From DATFVA01 sp963711455 (lineage in GTDB: Bacteria > Bacteroidota > Ignavibacteria > Ignavibacteriales > Ignavibacteriaceae): a stretch of 64,000 bases of DNA. Below are positions 9,031-17,514 of this stretch, in pieces. Each line of letters opens with the position of its first letter. Position 1 is the stretch's first letter. The notes under the pieces are model-generated. The model was given only the letters and a program-made list of their open reading frames with translations, did no database searches and had not been told where the DNA came from. Position numbers and translations under genes: made by a program. The DNA lies in contig CAVQEH010000006.1 of NCBI GenBank assembly GCA_963711455.1, positions 372,001 through 436,000 of the forward strand, written 5' to 3'.

Positions 9031-9117
9031 TGATCTTATATTTGATCTGCCTTAAGAAACCCAATTATTTTAATTATATGCTGTAAATTTATATTGCAGA
9101 CGAACTAAGCTGCTCGG
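9031..9117 (+). repeat. Diverged duplicate of the histidine-kinase promoter region
   Basis: TATTTGATCTGCCTTAAGAA at 9040-9058 recurs at 11885-11904, and the similarity continues through ATATTG-AGA-GAACTA-TGCTCG at about 9091-9116, matching 11937-11965. The copy at 11899 is a good sigma-28-type promoter. Here the -35 box TTAAGAAA survives at 9052-9059, but the -10 position (9071-9078) reads TAATTATA instead of TTCGATAA, so the promoter looks dead. No gene follows on the plus strand. Confidence 0.6.
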
Positions 9118-9206
9118 GCGTTGCCCGGAATTGAATATGTGCGAAGAGATGTAAATAATTTAATAAGGAGTAAATTAAGTTTACCGGAAAAGTGAATATG
9201 ACTTAC

Positions 9207-9242
9207 GGATAAAAATTAAAAACCCCGGCGGACCGAGGTTTT
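9207..9242 (-). terminator. Intrinsic terminator of the haem-sensor receptor gene
   Basis: On the minus strand, a 10-bp stem (9233-9242 with 9219-9228, one G-U pair, 4-base loop) is followed by a T-rich run read from 9222 down to 9207. It lies 28 bases past the stop codon of the receptor gene ending at 9270, in the right orientation to end its transcript. Confidence 0.75.
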
Positions 9243-9269
9243 GACTATACATATAAATATTTTCCCCTG

Positions 9270-11300
9270 TTAAATATCTGAATGAACAAGCTTCCCGTTT
9301 TGTCTGACAGAATATTTACCCGAAACCTCGGCTATCTTAAATTTACCAACCAGTCCCTGGAGATTCAAAGTCAGCCTGTTCAAATCCTCTGCCGATGCAG
9401 CGATCTGCTGAACACCGCTTGCATTCTGCTGGGTTACGCTGCTAATCGATTCCATGCTCCTGCTTATCTGTGCAGAGGTGCTTGACTGTTCTTCACTGGA
9501 TGCCGCTACCTGCGTAATAATATCAACCACTTTCTGTGCGCCTGTTATTATTTCATTTAACGATATACCAGCTTTGCCTGCTAACTCCTTGCCTTTCTCC
9601 ACTTCCTCCGTTCCCTTATGCATTGACTCTACAGCCTCTACCGTATCCTTCTGTATCTGTTTTATCATTTCAGTTATTTCCTTGGTAGCTTTCGTTGTCC
9701 TCTCAGCAAGCTTCCTTACCTCATCGGCTACTACTGCAAAGCCTCTGCCCTGCTCGCCCGCCCGTGCTGCTTCTATCGCTGCATTCAGTGCCAATAAATT
9801 TGTCTGGTCAGCTATATCATCTATCACCTGGATTATTTCTCCTATCCGGCCGCTGCTGTTACCAAGTTCCTGTACAGTCCCGGCACTCTTCCTTACTACC
9901 TCTGCAATTCTTTCCATTCCATGGATTGTCTGATCTACTACCTTTCCACCTCCTCTTGCAACTATACCGGCATTCTCGCTGGCTTCTGCAGCCAATGATG
10001 TATGCTTTGATGTCTCAAGTATTGTTTTAGTCATTTCTTCTACCGCACCTGCTACTTCAACTGCCTGGCTGCTCTGTTCCTGGGCGCCTGCTGCCATCTC
10101 TTCACTGCTTGAACTTATCTGGCCGGCTGCACTTGCCGTAGCGTGAACCGCTTCACTTATTTGACTTATTAATTCCGATAAGGAATTCCCAAGTTTATTA
10201 ATATCATTTTTTAACTGCTGATGTTCGCCTTTATAATCACCGCTTACCCTCTCCGATAAATCTCCCTCTGCGAATTTTGCAAGAACCAAAGAACCTTCTT
10301 TAATCGGGGCGGTCAGGTAGTCGAATGTAGAATTAAAACCATCAACAATCCTTTTAAATATTCCTTTGTGTTTTGAACTATCAGATCTGCCCGATAAATT
10401 TCCGTTTAACGCTGCAAGAGAAAGTAATTCTGTATCCCTGGAAAGCAGGTTAAGCGAAGTCTTAATCTGCTGAACCGATTTTCCCAGCAAATCATTTTCC
10501 GACAATATTTTTACTTCTACATTAAGCTTACCATTAGCAAAGTCATTAACTGTTTGCGCCTGGGATGTTAAAGTTTCTTTTAAAGTTTGCAGTGAATTTG
10601 CCATTTCCCCAAATTCATCTGTTCTTTTGGAATTTATTTCAGTATTTAAATTACCCTCAGAAAAATCTTTAATAGTTTTTATAAAACCGAATAAATCTTT
10701 CAATATATTTTTTTTAATCAGGTAGAGTATTATCAACCATACAGATACAACTAATAGTAAAATTAAAATTACTCCGCTCACTCTTTCAAACGAAATTGCA
10801 GACAGAGCATCGCTTAGTGAATACCTGACGCTCATAGTTGCAAGAACTTCTCCTTCATTTCCGTCATGACAACTCATGCATTTTTTATCTGCAATAATAG
10901 GACTAACCAGCCGGACTACCGATTCATTCTGAAAATCTTCATCTAATGTGATTTCTCCTTTTTTCAGACATACTTTCTTTTCAATTTCGTCCATCCTGTT
11001 TGCTTCGTTCTTATCAATTATCTCAGAAGGAATAATTCTAAGCTCTTTTACATTATTAATGGCTCGCATTCTGTCAATGAAAGGTTTAACGTCACTTATT
11101 CCTTCGGACATTGCATATTTTATAGATTCCCTGATTGATTTGTTCAGTTCGTGGATTTGTTCATCCGTTGAATTCATCATTTGTTTTTCTGAATATAAAA
11201 GAAAGAGCAGCAAACCCAAACCGAGTATGGAAGTTATCCCTATCGCAACACTAAGCGATATTCTGCGGGATATTGACTTGCCGGATAATTTCGATTTCAT
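9270..11300 (-). CDS. Methyl-accepting chemotaxis protein with periplasmic CXXCH (haem) sensor
   Basis: 676 residues. Membrane segments lie near residues 15-36 and 172-195. The periplasmic region between them ends with CMSCHDG (C141, C144, H145), a c-type haem-attachment motif, so it probably senses redox state or a small gas. HAMP-like regions follow, then a receptor signalling domain with the hairpin tip QTNLLALNAAIEAARAGEQG. The C-terminus reads SVRQNGKLVHSDI, a tail shared with two other receptors here. It signals to CheA/CheW to steer the flagellum. The gene runs opposite to its neighbours, has its own sigma-28-type promoter at 11422-11448, and ends at a clear terminator. No receptor-type adaptation enzyme lies beside it, but cheR and cheB are about 13-17 kb downstream. 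Confidence 0.9.
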   Translation of the reverse strand: MKSKLSGKSISRRISLSVAIGITSILGLGLLLFLLYSEKQMMNSTDEQIHELNKSIRESIKYAMSEGISDVKPFIDRMRAINNVKELRIIPSEIIDKNEANRMDEIEKKVCLKKGEITLDEDFQNESVVRLVSPIIADKKCMSCHDGNEGEVLATMSVRYSLSDALSAISFERVSGVILILLLVVSVWLIILYLIKKNILKDLFGFIKTIKDFSEGNLNTEINSKRTDEFGEMANSLQTLKETLTSQAQTVNDFANGKLNVEVKILSENDLLGKSVQQIKTSLNLLSRDTELLSLAALNGNLSGRSDSSKHKGIFKRIVDGFNSTFDYLTAPIKEGSLVLAKFAEGDLSERVSGDYKGEHQQLKNDINKLGNSLSELISQISEAVHATASAAGQISSSSEEMAAGAQEQSSQAVEVAGAVEEMTKTILETSKHTSLAAEASENAGIVARGGGKVVDQTIHGMERIAEVVRKSAGTVQELGNSSGRIGEIIQVIDDIADQTNLLALNAAIEAARAGEQGRGFAVVADEVRKLAERTTKATKEITEMIKQIQKDTVEAVESMHKGTEEVEKGKELAGKAGISLNEIITGAQKVVDIITQVAASSEEQSSTSAQISRSMESISSVTQQNASGVQQIAASAEDLNRLTLNLQGLVGKFKIAEVSGKYSVRQNGKLVHSDI

Positions 11301-11421
11301 AACTTACCTTATCTTACCAGTTTTACATTTATTAATTAGTAATTGTAAGTAATACATTATCTTCAATAGCCGAATGTATTTGAGCATCAACCTGCTCAGA
11401 GCCGACTAACCTTACAGAGTA

Positions 11422-11448
11422 TTATCGGTATACAGGGGAAAACCTTAA
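11422..11448 (-). promoter_or_regulatory. Sigma-28-type promoter of the haem-sensor receptor
   Basis: Read on the minus strand the site is TTAAGGTT-N11-ACCGATAA, very close to the flagellar sigma-28 pattern TAAAGTTT-N11-GCCGATAA, with the exact 11-base spacer. It is 122 bases upstream of the ATG at 11300. Confidence 0.7.
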
Positions 11449-11570
11449 GCTGAATTAATACCTCCCTGGGATTATTTTAGAAAGGAAATAAAATGAAGGG
11501 ATAGATAAAAATAATAACATTAAAAAGTTGAAAAAATATTAATTGAAATAAGTATATTCTATCGGCAAAA

Positions 11571-11816
11571 ATGTTTGAAATTCTGCGGAAACAAAATATG
11601 AATAGCAAAAATTATTTAAGAATATGGGGCAGGATATCTTTAACTGTAATTTTTATAACTGCAAGTGTTTTCAATTTTATAAGAATAGATTCGGTTTCCC
11701 ATTCCGCAAGCGATACCCTGAGACCATTTATTATCCAGACAGCAATAGTGGCAATATTGCTTCTGCCTGTTTATTCCCGGCTGACAAGAAAGAAAAACCT
11801 GGTAATAAAAAAATAA
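11571..11816 (+). CDS. Possible small two-pass membrane protein
   Basis: 81 residues with two hydrophobic stretches (about 22-37 and 54-69) and a basic tail (RLTRKKNLVIKK), the layout of a small inner-membrane protein. No family is recognised. An internal ATG at 11598 would give a 72-residue form; neither start has a good ribosome site. It lies between the divergent haem-sensor receptor and the four-PAS kinase; the kinase's promoter sits downstream of it, so it would be transcribed separately. Confidence 0.4.
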   Translation: MFEILRKQNMNSKNYLRIWGRISLTVIFITASVFNFIRIDSVSHSASDTLRPFIIQTAIVAILLLPVYSRLTRKKNLVIKK

Positions 11817-11898
11817 ACAGTACAGTTCTTTTCTCTAAAAATTTTCAGCTTTTCTTCATATCTTTTTTACTTCCCTGTATACTGATATTTGATCTGCC

Positions 11899-11925
11899 TT
11901 AAGAAACCATCAATTACTTCGATAA
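11899..11925 (+). promoter_or_regulatory. Sigma-28-type promoter of the four-PAS kinase
   Basis: TTAAGAAA-N11-TTCGATAA with the exact sigma-28 spacing, 33 bases before the ATG at 11959. The region was duplicated: a decayed copy lies at 9031-9117. Confidence 0.6.
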
Positions 11926-11958
11926 TAAGTTGTCAATATATATTGAAGATGAACTATT

Positions 11959-14745
11959 ATGCTCGCTCGGTTTGAAAAGAAAAATGGTCGGAACCCGGTA
12001 AAAATAGGACTGGTCCTTTTTTCATTTCTTTTATATACATATTTATTCTTCCTTTTATTTAATTATACCGATGATAAGGCAACAGTATTATCACTTCTTC
12101 CGGTAATTACAATCTCATTGTTCTTTGGTTTACGTGCAGGTCTCATTGGCACTGTAATAATAATATGTACTAATGGATACTATTATCATTTATTTGGCTT
12201 ACCTTATGCCGATTTAGTTGTTGAAAACATTCCCGGGGAACTGGGGAGCATTGCACTTGCATCCGCATTGGGCTACCTGCACGATCTTTACTATAAATCA
12301 AAAGAGCAGTTAAAAATAATTGAAAAAGAAATAAGTGAAAGAAAAAAAGCAGAAACAGAACTCTTCCAGATTCAGAATGCATTCCAGGTAGAACAGTCGG
12401 GAGATGAAAAGAACAGAAAATTTACCACAAAAGAAATTGAAGGACTGAATTTTGCACATAAGATTTACAGGGAAATTGCAGACAACGCAGCAGATATAAT
12501 TTATACCATTAACCTTGAGGGCTACTTTACTTATGTAAATAAAATGGGGCTCGAGAGGACCAACTTTTCCCTGCAGGAATTATTAAACATCAGGTACTCT
12601 GATCTCGTCATTACAGAGTACAGGATAAAAGCTAAAAGGTATTATTTACACCAGTATTTAAAAAAAGAATCAAGCACTTATTTCGAATTCCCTTTCAGGA
12701 CAAAAGACGGATCGGTAAAATGGTTTGGTCAAAACGCTACTTTGATTGTTGAAAACGGAAAAATAACCGGGTTCAGTTTTATTGCGCGCGATATTACCGA
12801 ACGAAAAATGATGGAAGATGAGATTAAGAAAAGCAAGGAAATGCTCCATTCAATTACTTATATGGCTAATGATGCCATAATATCAGTTGATAATAATTTC
12901 AATATAATCCAGTGGAACAGGGCCGCCGAAAGAATGTACCAGTATCCGGAAAGCGAAATGCTCGGGAAATCGCTCACCCTGGTTGTGCCCCCTTTTGAAA
13001 GAGCAAGCCTGGAAGAAATTATAAAAAAGGATCATCCAACTGAAGGGATTGATTTTTCAAAGCCGATGGATCGTCTGGGTTATAAAAAGGATGGCTCTGT
13101 TTTTCCCGTTGAAATATCAATTGCCGAGTGGAAAAGAGATAATAAAAGATTTTTTACACACATAATAAGAGATATTACAGAAAGAAAAGCCGCCGAGAAA
13201 AAAATAAAACAGTCCGAAAAAGAATACAGGGAATTATTCGCAAATGCACACGAGCCTATATTACTCATCAGACCTGAAAGCGAGATAATCATCGAAGCAA
13301 ATGAAAGAGCCTGTAAAGTCTATGGATATGAGCATTCAGAATTTGTGGGGATGTCGCTTAAGGAAATTTCAAAAGATGTAAGCCGCGGTGAAGAAAAAAT
13401 TTCAGAGACGCTCAGTAAAGGTTACTTCATTAATTTCGAAACGATACAGTATAATAAAGAGGGGAAAGAATTATATTTTGAAGTTAATGCATCTGTTATT
13501 GAATACAATGGTGAACAGGTAATTCTTTCTTTAAACAGGGATATTACCGATAGGGTACTGGCGGAGCGAAGCCTCCAGGATTACAAAAACAAGCTTGAAA
13601 AATTGGTTGAAGACAGAACAGAAAAACTTGCTGAAGTTAATTTAAGGCTATATAATGAAGTTCAGAAACTGACTGAAGCGGATATAAAGATACAGAACCA
13701 GGTTGAGTTTTTCAGAACATTGATTAACACAATTCCCATTCCTGTTTTCGTAAAAGATAAGAATAATGTTTACTCGGAATGCAATAAAGCTTTTCTCGAT
13801 TTCTTTGGAATAGCCAGGGAAGATGTTATAGGAGCCAGCCGGATAAACTTAACACCTTTTGAAACCGGTAAGAAATTAAACAGGGAAAATGTTTATGAAA
13901 CAAATATTGTTGATAAGGAAGGGAAAATTCACGAAGTAATATTATACCAGGCAAACCTTCTGAAGAAAGATAATACCAATGAAGGATGGGTTGGTATAAT
14001 GCTGGATATTACTGAACAGAAAAGAATGCAGGAAGAAACTAAAAAGGCACTTGCTGCGGAAAAAGAGCTTAGCGCTCTCAGGGCAAGATTTGTTTCAACT
14101 ACTTCACATGAATTCAGGACCCCCTTAACATCCATCCAGGCTTCGGCTGAATTACTGCTGCGCTATTTTCCTAAATGGAATGAAGAGAAAAAAATTTCAG
14201 TAATAAGCAGGATACAGAACTCCGCTGAATATATGAACGGACTAATTACCAATGTTCTTACATTAAACAGATCTGAATCCGGTAGACTGACTTTTAACCC
14301 GCAGATAATAGAAATAGTAAGTTTGTGTAATACTATTATTGAAGAGATTAAGCTCAGTACAAAACCTGAGCACAGGATTGAATTCAATTATTCTGAAAAT
14401 GAAATCACGGGAAATTTTGATGGAATATTAATAAGGCAGTTTCTTACTAACCTGTTATCAAATGCCGTTAAATATTCACCGGATGGGGGAGTAATAAAAT
14501 TAATATTAACTAAAAATGATGCTGAAGTTGTCTTTGAGGTTAAAGACAATGGTATAGGTATTTCACGGGAAGATCAGCAAAATCTTTTTGAGCCTTTTTT
14601 CAGGGGAGCTAATATCAGCAATATACCCGGTACCGGGCTTGGATTATCAATACTTAAAAAAGCCGTTGAACTCCATAAGGGGAAATTGGAATTTTATAGT
14701 GAAATAAATTCAGGTACAACTTTTAAGATATCCATCCCGGTTTAG
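11959..14745 (+). CDS. Membrane-anchored multi-PAS sensor histidine kinase
   Basis: 928 residues. The N-terminal 115 residues are hydrophobic with about four membrane segments. A coiled coil follows, then four PAS/PAC units (about 165-285, 290-410, 417-540 and 585-700), the first three each ending in the PAC signature DITE/DITD. The HisKA box TTSHEFRTPL places the phospho-accepting His at 717. The ATPase domain has the N box (LLSNAVKYSP), G1 (DNGIGIS), F box (FEPFFRG) and G2 (GTGLGLSI). No receiver domain is attached and no response regulator is adjacent, so its partner is unknown. A sigma-28-type promoter in front and the receptor genes around it suggest it works with motility, perhaps sensing redox or light through its PAS units. 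Confidence 0.9.
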   Translation: MLARFEKKNGRNPVKIGLVLFSFLLYTYLFFLLFNYTDDKATVLSLLPVITISLFFGLRAGLIGTVIIICTNGYYYHLFGLPYADLVVENIPGELGSIALASALGYLHDLYYKSKEQLKIIEKEISERKKAETELFQIQNAFQVEQSGDEKNRKFTTKEIEGLNFAHKIYREIADNAADIIYTINLEGYFTYVNKMGLERTNFSLQELLNIRYSDLVITEYRIKAKRYYLHQYLKKESSTYFEFPFRTKDGSVKWFGQNATLIVENGKITGFSFIARDITERKMMEDEIKKSKEMLHSITYMANDAIISVDNNFNIIQWNRAAERMYQYPESEMLGKSLTLVVPPFERASLEEIIKKDHPTEGIDFSKPMDRLGYKKDGSVFPVEISIAEWKRDNKRFFTHIIRDITERKAAEKKIKQSEKEYRELFANAHEPILLIRPESEIIIEANERACKVYGYEHSEFVGMSLKEISKDVSRGEEKISETLSKGYFINFETIQYNKEGKELYFEVNASVIEYNGEQVILSLNRDITDRVLAERSLQDYKNKLEKLVEDRTEKLAEVNLRLYNEVQKLTEADIKIQNQVEFFRTLINTIPIPVFVKDKNNVYSECNKAFLDFFGIAREDVIGASRINLTPFETGKKLNRENVYETNIVDKEGKIHEVILYQANLLKKDNTNEGWVGIMLDITEQKRMQEETKKALAAEKELSALRARFVSTTSHEFRTPLTSIQASAELLLRYFPKWNEEKKISVISRIQNSAEYMNGLITNVLTLNRSESGRLTFNPQIIEIVSLCNTIIEEIKLSTKPEHRIEFNYSENEITGNFDGILIRQFLTNLLSNAVKYSPDGGVIKLILTKNDAEVVFEVKDNGIGISREDQQNLFEPFFRGANISNIPGTGLGLSILKKAVELHKGKLEFYSEINSGTTFKISIPV

Positions 14746-14785
14746 CTGCATATCTCCTCTTTCAAAATTTTTAATCATCTGCTAT

Positions 14786-14812
14786 TAAATAATTTCACAT
14801 TTTCTTCGATTA
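14786..14812 (+). promoter_or_regulatory. Sigma-28-type promoter of the tonB-like/receptor pair
   Basis: TAAATAAT-N11-TTCGATTA, 22 bases before the ATG at 14835. The same unusual -35 box, TAAATAAT, is found before the che operon (22780-22806). Confidence 0.45.
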
Positions 14813-14834
14813 TAAAAAGAAAAAGATTGAAACC

Positions 14835-15209
14835 ATGACTACTAAATCAATTCTCACGTTTTTTACTTTTCTCATCTTATTTTCATCTGCAAGCTTCTGT
14901 ACAGGAGATGAGCAGTACCTGGCTTTCGCAACTGTTATGCCACAACCTGTAGGCGGTGTTGCAGGACTCAACAAAAATATTACTTATCCCGATGCAGCCA
15001 GGCAGCTTAAAGTTGAAGGGAATGTTTACGTTATGGCATATGTAAATGAAAATGGTGATGTTGAAGATGTTAAAGTAATTAAGGGTATAAATGAAATTCT
15101 CGACCAGGCTGCAATTGACGGTGTGAAAAAAACAAAATTTACCCCGGGAAAAAATGATGACAAACCTGTAAAAGTAAAACTTGCTTTAACAATTAAATTT
15201 AAGTTATGA
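14835..15209 (+). CDS. Small secreted TonB C-terminal-domain protein
   Basis: 124 residues: a signal peptide (about 1-22, with a Cys at its end that could be a weak lipobox), then a TonB C-terminal domain with YPDAARQLKVEGNV and AIDGVKKTKFTPG. Ordinary TonB energy transducers have a membrane anchor and a Pro-rich spacer; both are missing, so it is probably a free or lipid-anchored periplasmic protein. The stop overlaps the start of the next receptor gene by four bases (ATGA), which couples their translation. I infer a periplasmic accessory protein for that receptor or for ligand uptake. Confidence 0.75.
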   Translation: MTTKSILTFFTFLILFSSASFCTGDEQYLAFATVMPQPVGGVAGLNKNITYPDAARQLKVEGNVYVMAYVNENGDVEDVKVIKGINEILDQAAIDGVKKTKFTPGKNDDKPVKVKLALTIKFKL

Positions 15210-17296
15210 AGAATAGAATGAAAAATTGGAAATTTGTAAAAAAGCTTCAGGCTACATTTATATTATTTGCAGTGATATTTACTGTAATTGTTATCAACGA
15301 TTTATACCATCTCCATCAAATTAAAAAAGATAAAGACAGGGTTTTTCAGGAATATATTGTCTCTAAAGAAAATACCGAAAGACTTTATTCTGAAATTAAA
15401 GTTCTGCAGTATTCTCTTATGAAATTATCGATTCCTGATTATGATTCTGAAATCGATATAAATATTAAAGAAATAAAGAGCGGGGAATCGAAGATAGACA
15501 GCCTGATTGAATCCTTTTCAACAGTCGAATCCGATTCCGGTATTTCAGGTGAAGTTGCACAGATTAAGAATTTATGGAAGTGGTATAAAAACGACGTAGT
15601 GGATGCAATACTTAGTGCCGGTGTTACCAAGAATTATGAAATGGCTGCGGTTATTTCTGTTTCGGTAGGTGAAGAGGCAGGCAAGCAGATTGAAGGTAAA
15701 TTCGCATTTATCAGGAACAAGCTTACAGAAACTTCTTCAATTCTTAATTCACAGATTGAAAATTCTATCCAGGATACATCTACCTTAATAATTATAGGAA
15801 TGGTTGTGGGAACCATTTTATTGCTGATTGCAATATATTTTGTGGCACCCGGTTTAAGCAAGCCTATAAATTATTTTAAAAACATTTTAAACAAATTTGC
15901 GCTGGGAGATTATTCGGAAGAAATAGAAATAAAATCGAAAGATGAGTTTGGTGAACTCGGCTCAATGCTTAAGTTTCTTCAACAGAAGCAGAAAGAAAAA
16001 ATAGATGCTGCATTTAAGTTATCTGAAGGAAAGCTTGAAAAGGTTGAACCTGCTTCTGAAAATGATATGCTGGCACATTCGTTCAATAAAGAGATTGAAG
16101 TACTCGATCTGCTTATAAATGAAACTAACCGTCTTACTGTGGCAGCAGTGAATGGTAAACTGAATGAGAGGGGAAACGAAGAATTATTCCAGGGAGGCTT
16201 CAGAAAAATAATTTCGGGTTTTAATCAAATCATTGATGCAGTAATATCCCCAATCAGGGAAAGCTCCGAGGTGCTGGAAAAAATGTCTGCAGGAAACCTG
16301 ACCGTAAGGGTTACGGGTAACTATAACGGTGATCATAAGCTTATTAAGGACTGCCTGAATCAGCTCGCCTCTTCCATGCAGAAATCTCTCTTGAAAGTCA
16401 GGGATACAATCAAAGCAACTTCTGCTTCAAGCACACTGATTTCTACAAGCATTGAAGAAATGGCTGCGGGAGCACAGCAGCAAAGCGGTCAGACTACAGA
16501 AGTAGCAACTGCAGTAGAGGAAATGACGAGAACCATTTTTGATACAACCAGGAACACAGAAGTTGTTCTCCTGGCAGCTAAAGAAGCAAAGGACACTTCC
16601 GGGAAAGGTAAACAGAAAGTAGAACATACAAAAGAAAGTATGAAGCAGATTGTCCATTCGTCTGAAAAAGTTGCTTCAACTATTGAGAGTCTCACTAAGA
16701 AAAGTGAACAGATTGGTGAGATAACCAGGGTAATAGATGATATTGCAGATCAAACGAACCTGCTTGCTCTTAATGCGGCAATTGAAGCTGCAAGGGCAGG
16801 TGAACAGGGAAGAGGTTTTGCGGTTGTTGCCGATGAGGTGAGGAAACTTGCCGAACGAACAACAAAAGCTACAAAAGAAATTGATGAGACTATTAAAAGC
16901 GTTCAGAAAGAAACTTATAACGCTGATGAGACTATGAATGAAACTAAAAACCTCGTTGCAAAAGGAATGCAGAACACAATGGAGATAGGAGAGCTGTTAT
17001 TTGAAATTAATGAGGCAGCAGGTAAGGTCGCCGATTTAATTTCACAGATTGCAGCAGCAAGTGAAGAACAGTCTAAAACCGCAAATGAAATAAGCAGGAA
17101 TGTTGAATCGATCAGTATAGTTATTAGTGAATCCGCTCAAAGTACCCAGCAGGTAGCCGGGGTAACGGAAAATCTAAACGGTCTTACCACAAATCTTCAG
17201 AAGCTGATTGATAATTTTATAATTGATGGAAATGCTGAACAAAAGCAAGACATCGATTCTGATGTTACTGAAGAATTAGCTGAAGTTCACTCATAG
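15206..17296 (+). CDS. Methyl-accepting chemotaxis protein with four-helix-type sensor domain
   Basis: 696 residues. Membrane segments lie near residues 14-31 and 192-213, flanking a helical periplasmic domain of about 160 residues of the four-helix-bundle (4HB_MCP) kind. HAMP modules follow (DEFGELGSMLKFL and further copies), then the signalling domain with tip QTNLLALNAAIEAARAGEQG. The C-terminus is acidic and ends EVHS; it lacks the VRSNGK tail of the other receptors. Translation is coupled to the upstream TonB-like gene. Confidence 0.9.
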   Translation: MKNRMKNWKFVKKLQATFILFAVIFTVIVINDLYHLHQIKKDKDRVFQEYIVSKENTERLYSEIKVLQYSLMKLSIPDYDSEIDINIKEIKSGESKIDSLIESFSTVESDSGISGEVAQIKNLWKWYKNDVVDAILSAGVTKNYEMAAVISVSVGEEAGKQIEGKFAFIRNKLTETSSILNSQIENSIQDTSTLIIIGMVVGTILLLIAIYFVAPGLSKPINYFKNILNKFALGDYSEEIEIKSKDEFGELGSMLKFLQQKQKEKIDAAFKLSEGKLEKVEPASENDMLAHSFNKEIEVLDLLINETNRLTVAAVNGKLNERGNEELFQGGFRKIISGFNQIIDAVISPIRESSEVLEKMSAGNLTVRVTGNYNGDHKLIKDCLNQLASSMQKSLLKVRDTIKATSASSTLISTSIEEMAAGAQQQSGQTTEVATAVEEMTRTIFDTTRNTEVVLLAAKEAKDTSGKGKQKVEHTKESMKQIVHSSEKVASTIESLTKKSEQIGEITRVIDDIADQTNLLALNAAIEAARAGEQGRGFAVVADEVRKLAERTTKATKEIDETIKSVQKETYNADETMNETKNLVAKGMQNTMEIGELLFEINEAAGKVADLISQIAAASEEQSKTANEISRNVESISIVISESAQSTQQVAGVTENLNGLTTNLQKLIDNFIIDGNAEQKQDIDSDVTEELAEVHS

Positions 17297-17514
17297 TAAT
17301 TATATTAATCAGGGGAAAATTAATAAATGACATATTATAAATGGATGATGGGTCTTTCTCCATACCTGATTCACTTTTCTTTAATCTAAAATTTAATTTC
17401 CCGTTCATTTTACTGCATTTAAGAATTTCCGACTCTTTACGATAATAAATATGGAGAAGAGCCTTGTAATTGAGCCTGATCCATTTTTGATAAATATCTT
17501 ATGGGTAGAATCAG
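17297..17514. other. Intergenic region between two receptor genes
   Basis: It contains the sigma-28-type promoter listed at 17419-17445. A 20-codon reading frame at 17327-17389 follows an AGGGGA ribosome-site-like motif but has no recognisable sequence and is not called as a gene. Confidence 0.4.
17419..17445 (+). promoter_or_regulatory. Sigma-28-type promoter of the Cache-PAS receptor
   Basis: TTAAGAAT-N11-TACGATAA with exact sigma-28 spacing, 69 bases before the ATG at 17515. Confidence 0.6.

Larger units (their letters stand above)
8849..9269. other. Gene-free stretch at the island edge
   Basis: No coding sequence is supported between the DUF429 fragment and the first receptor gene. The stretch contains a diverged copy of the promoter region found at 11870-11965 (listed separately at 9031-9117) and a minus-strand terminator at 9219-9242. 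It may be the scar where the defence island joins the chemotaxis region. Confidence 0.6.

Noticed and set aside
9454..9933. Long open frames antisense to the haem-sensor receptor
   Set aside because: The codons are the reverse of conserved receptor signalling sequence, and similar mirror frames appear opposite the other receptors. They are shadows of biased codon use.
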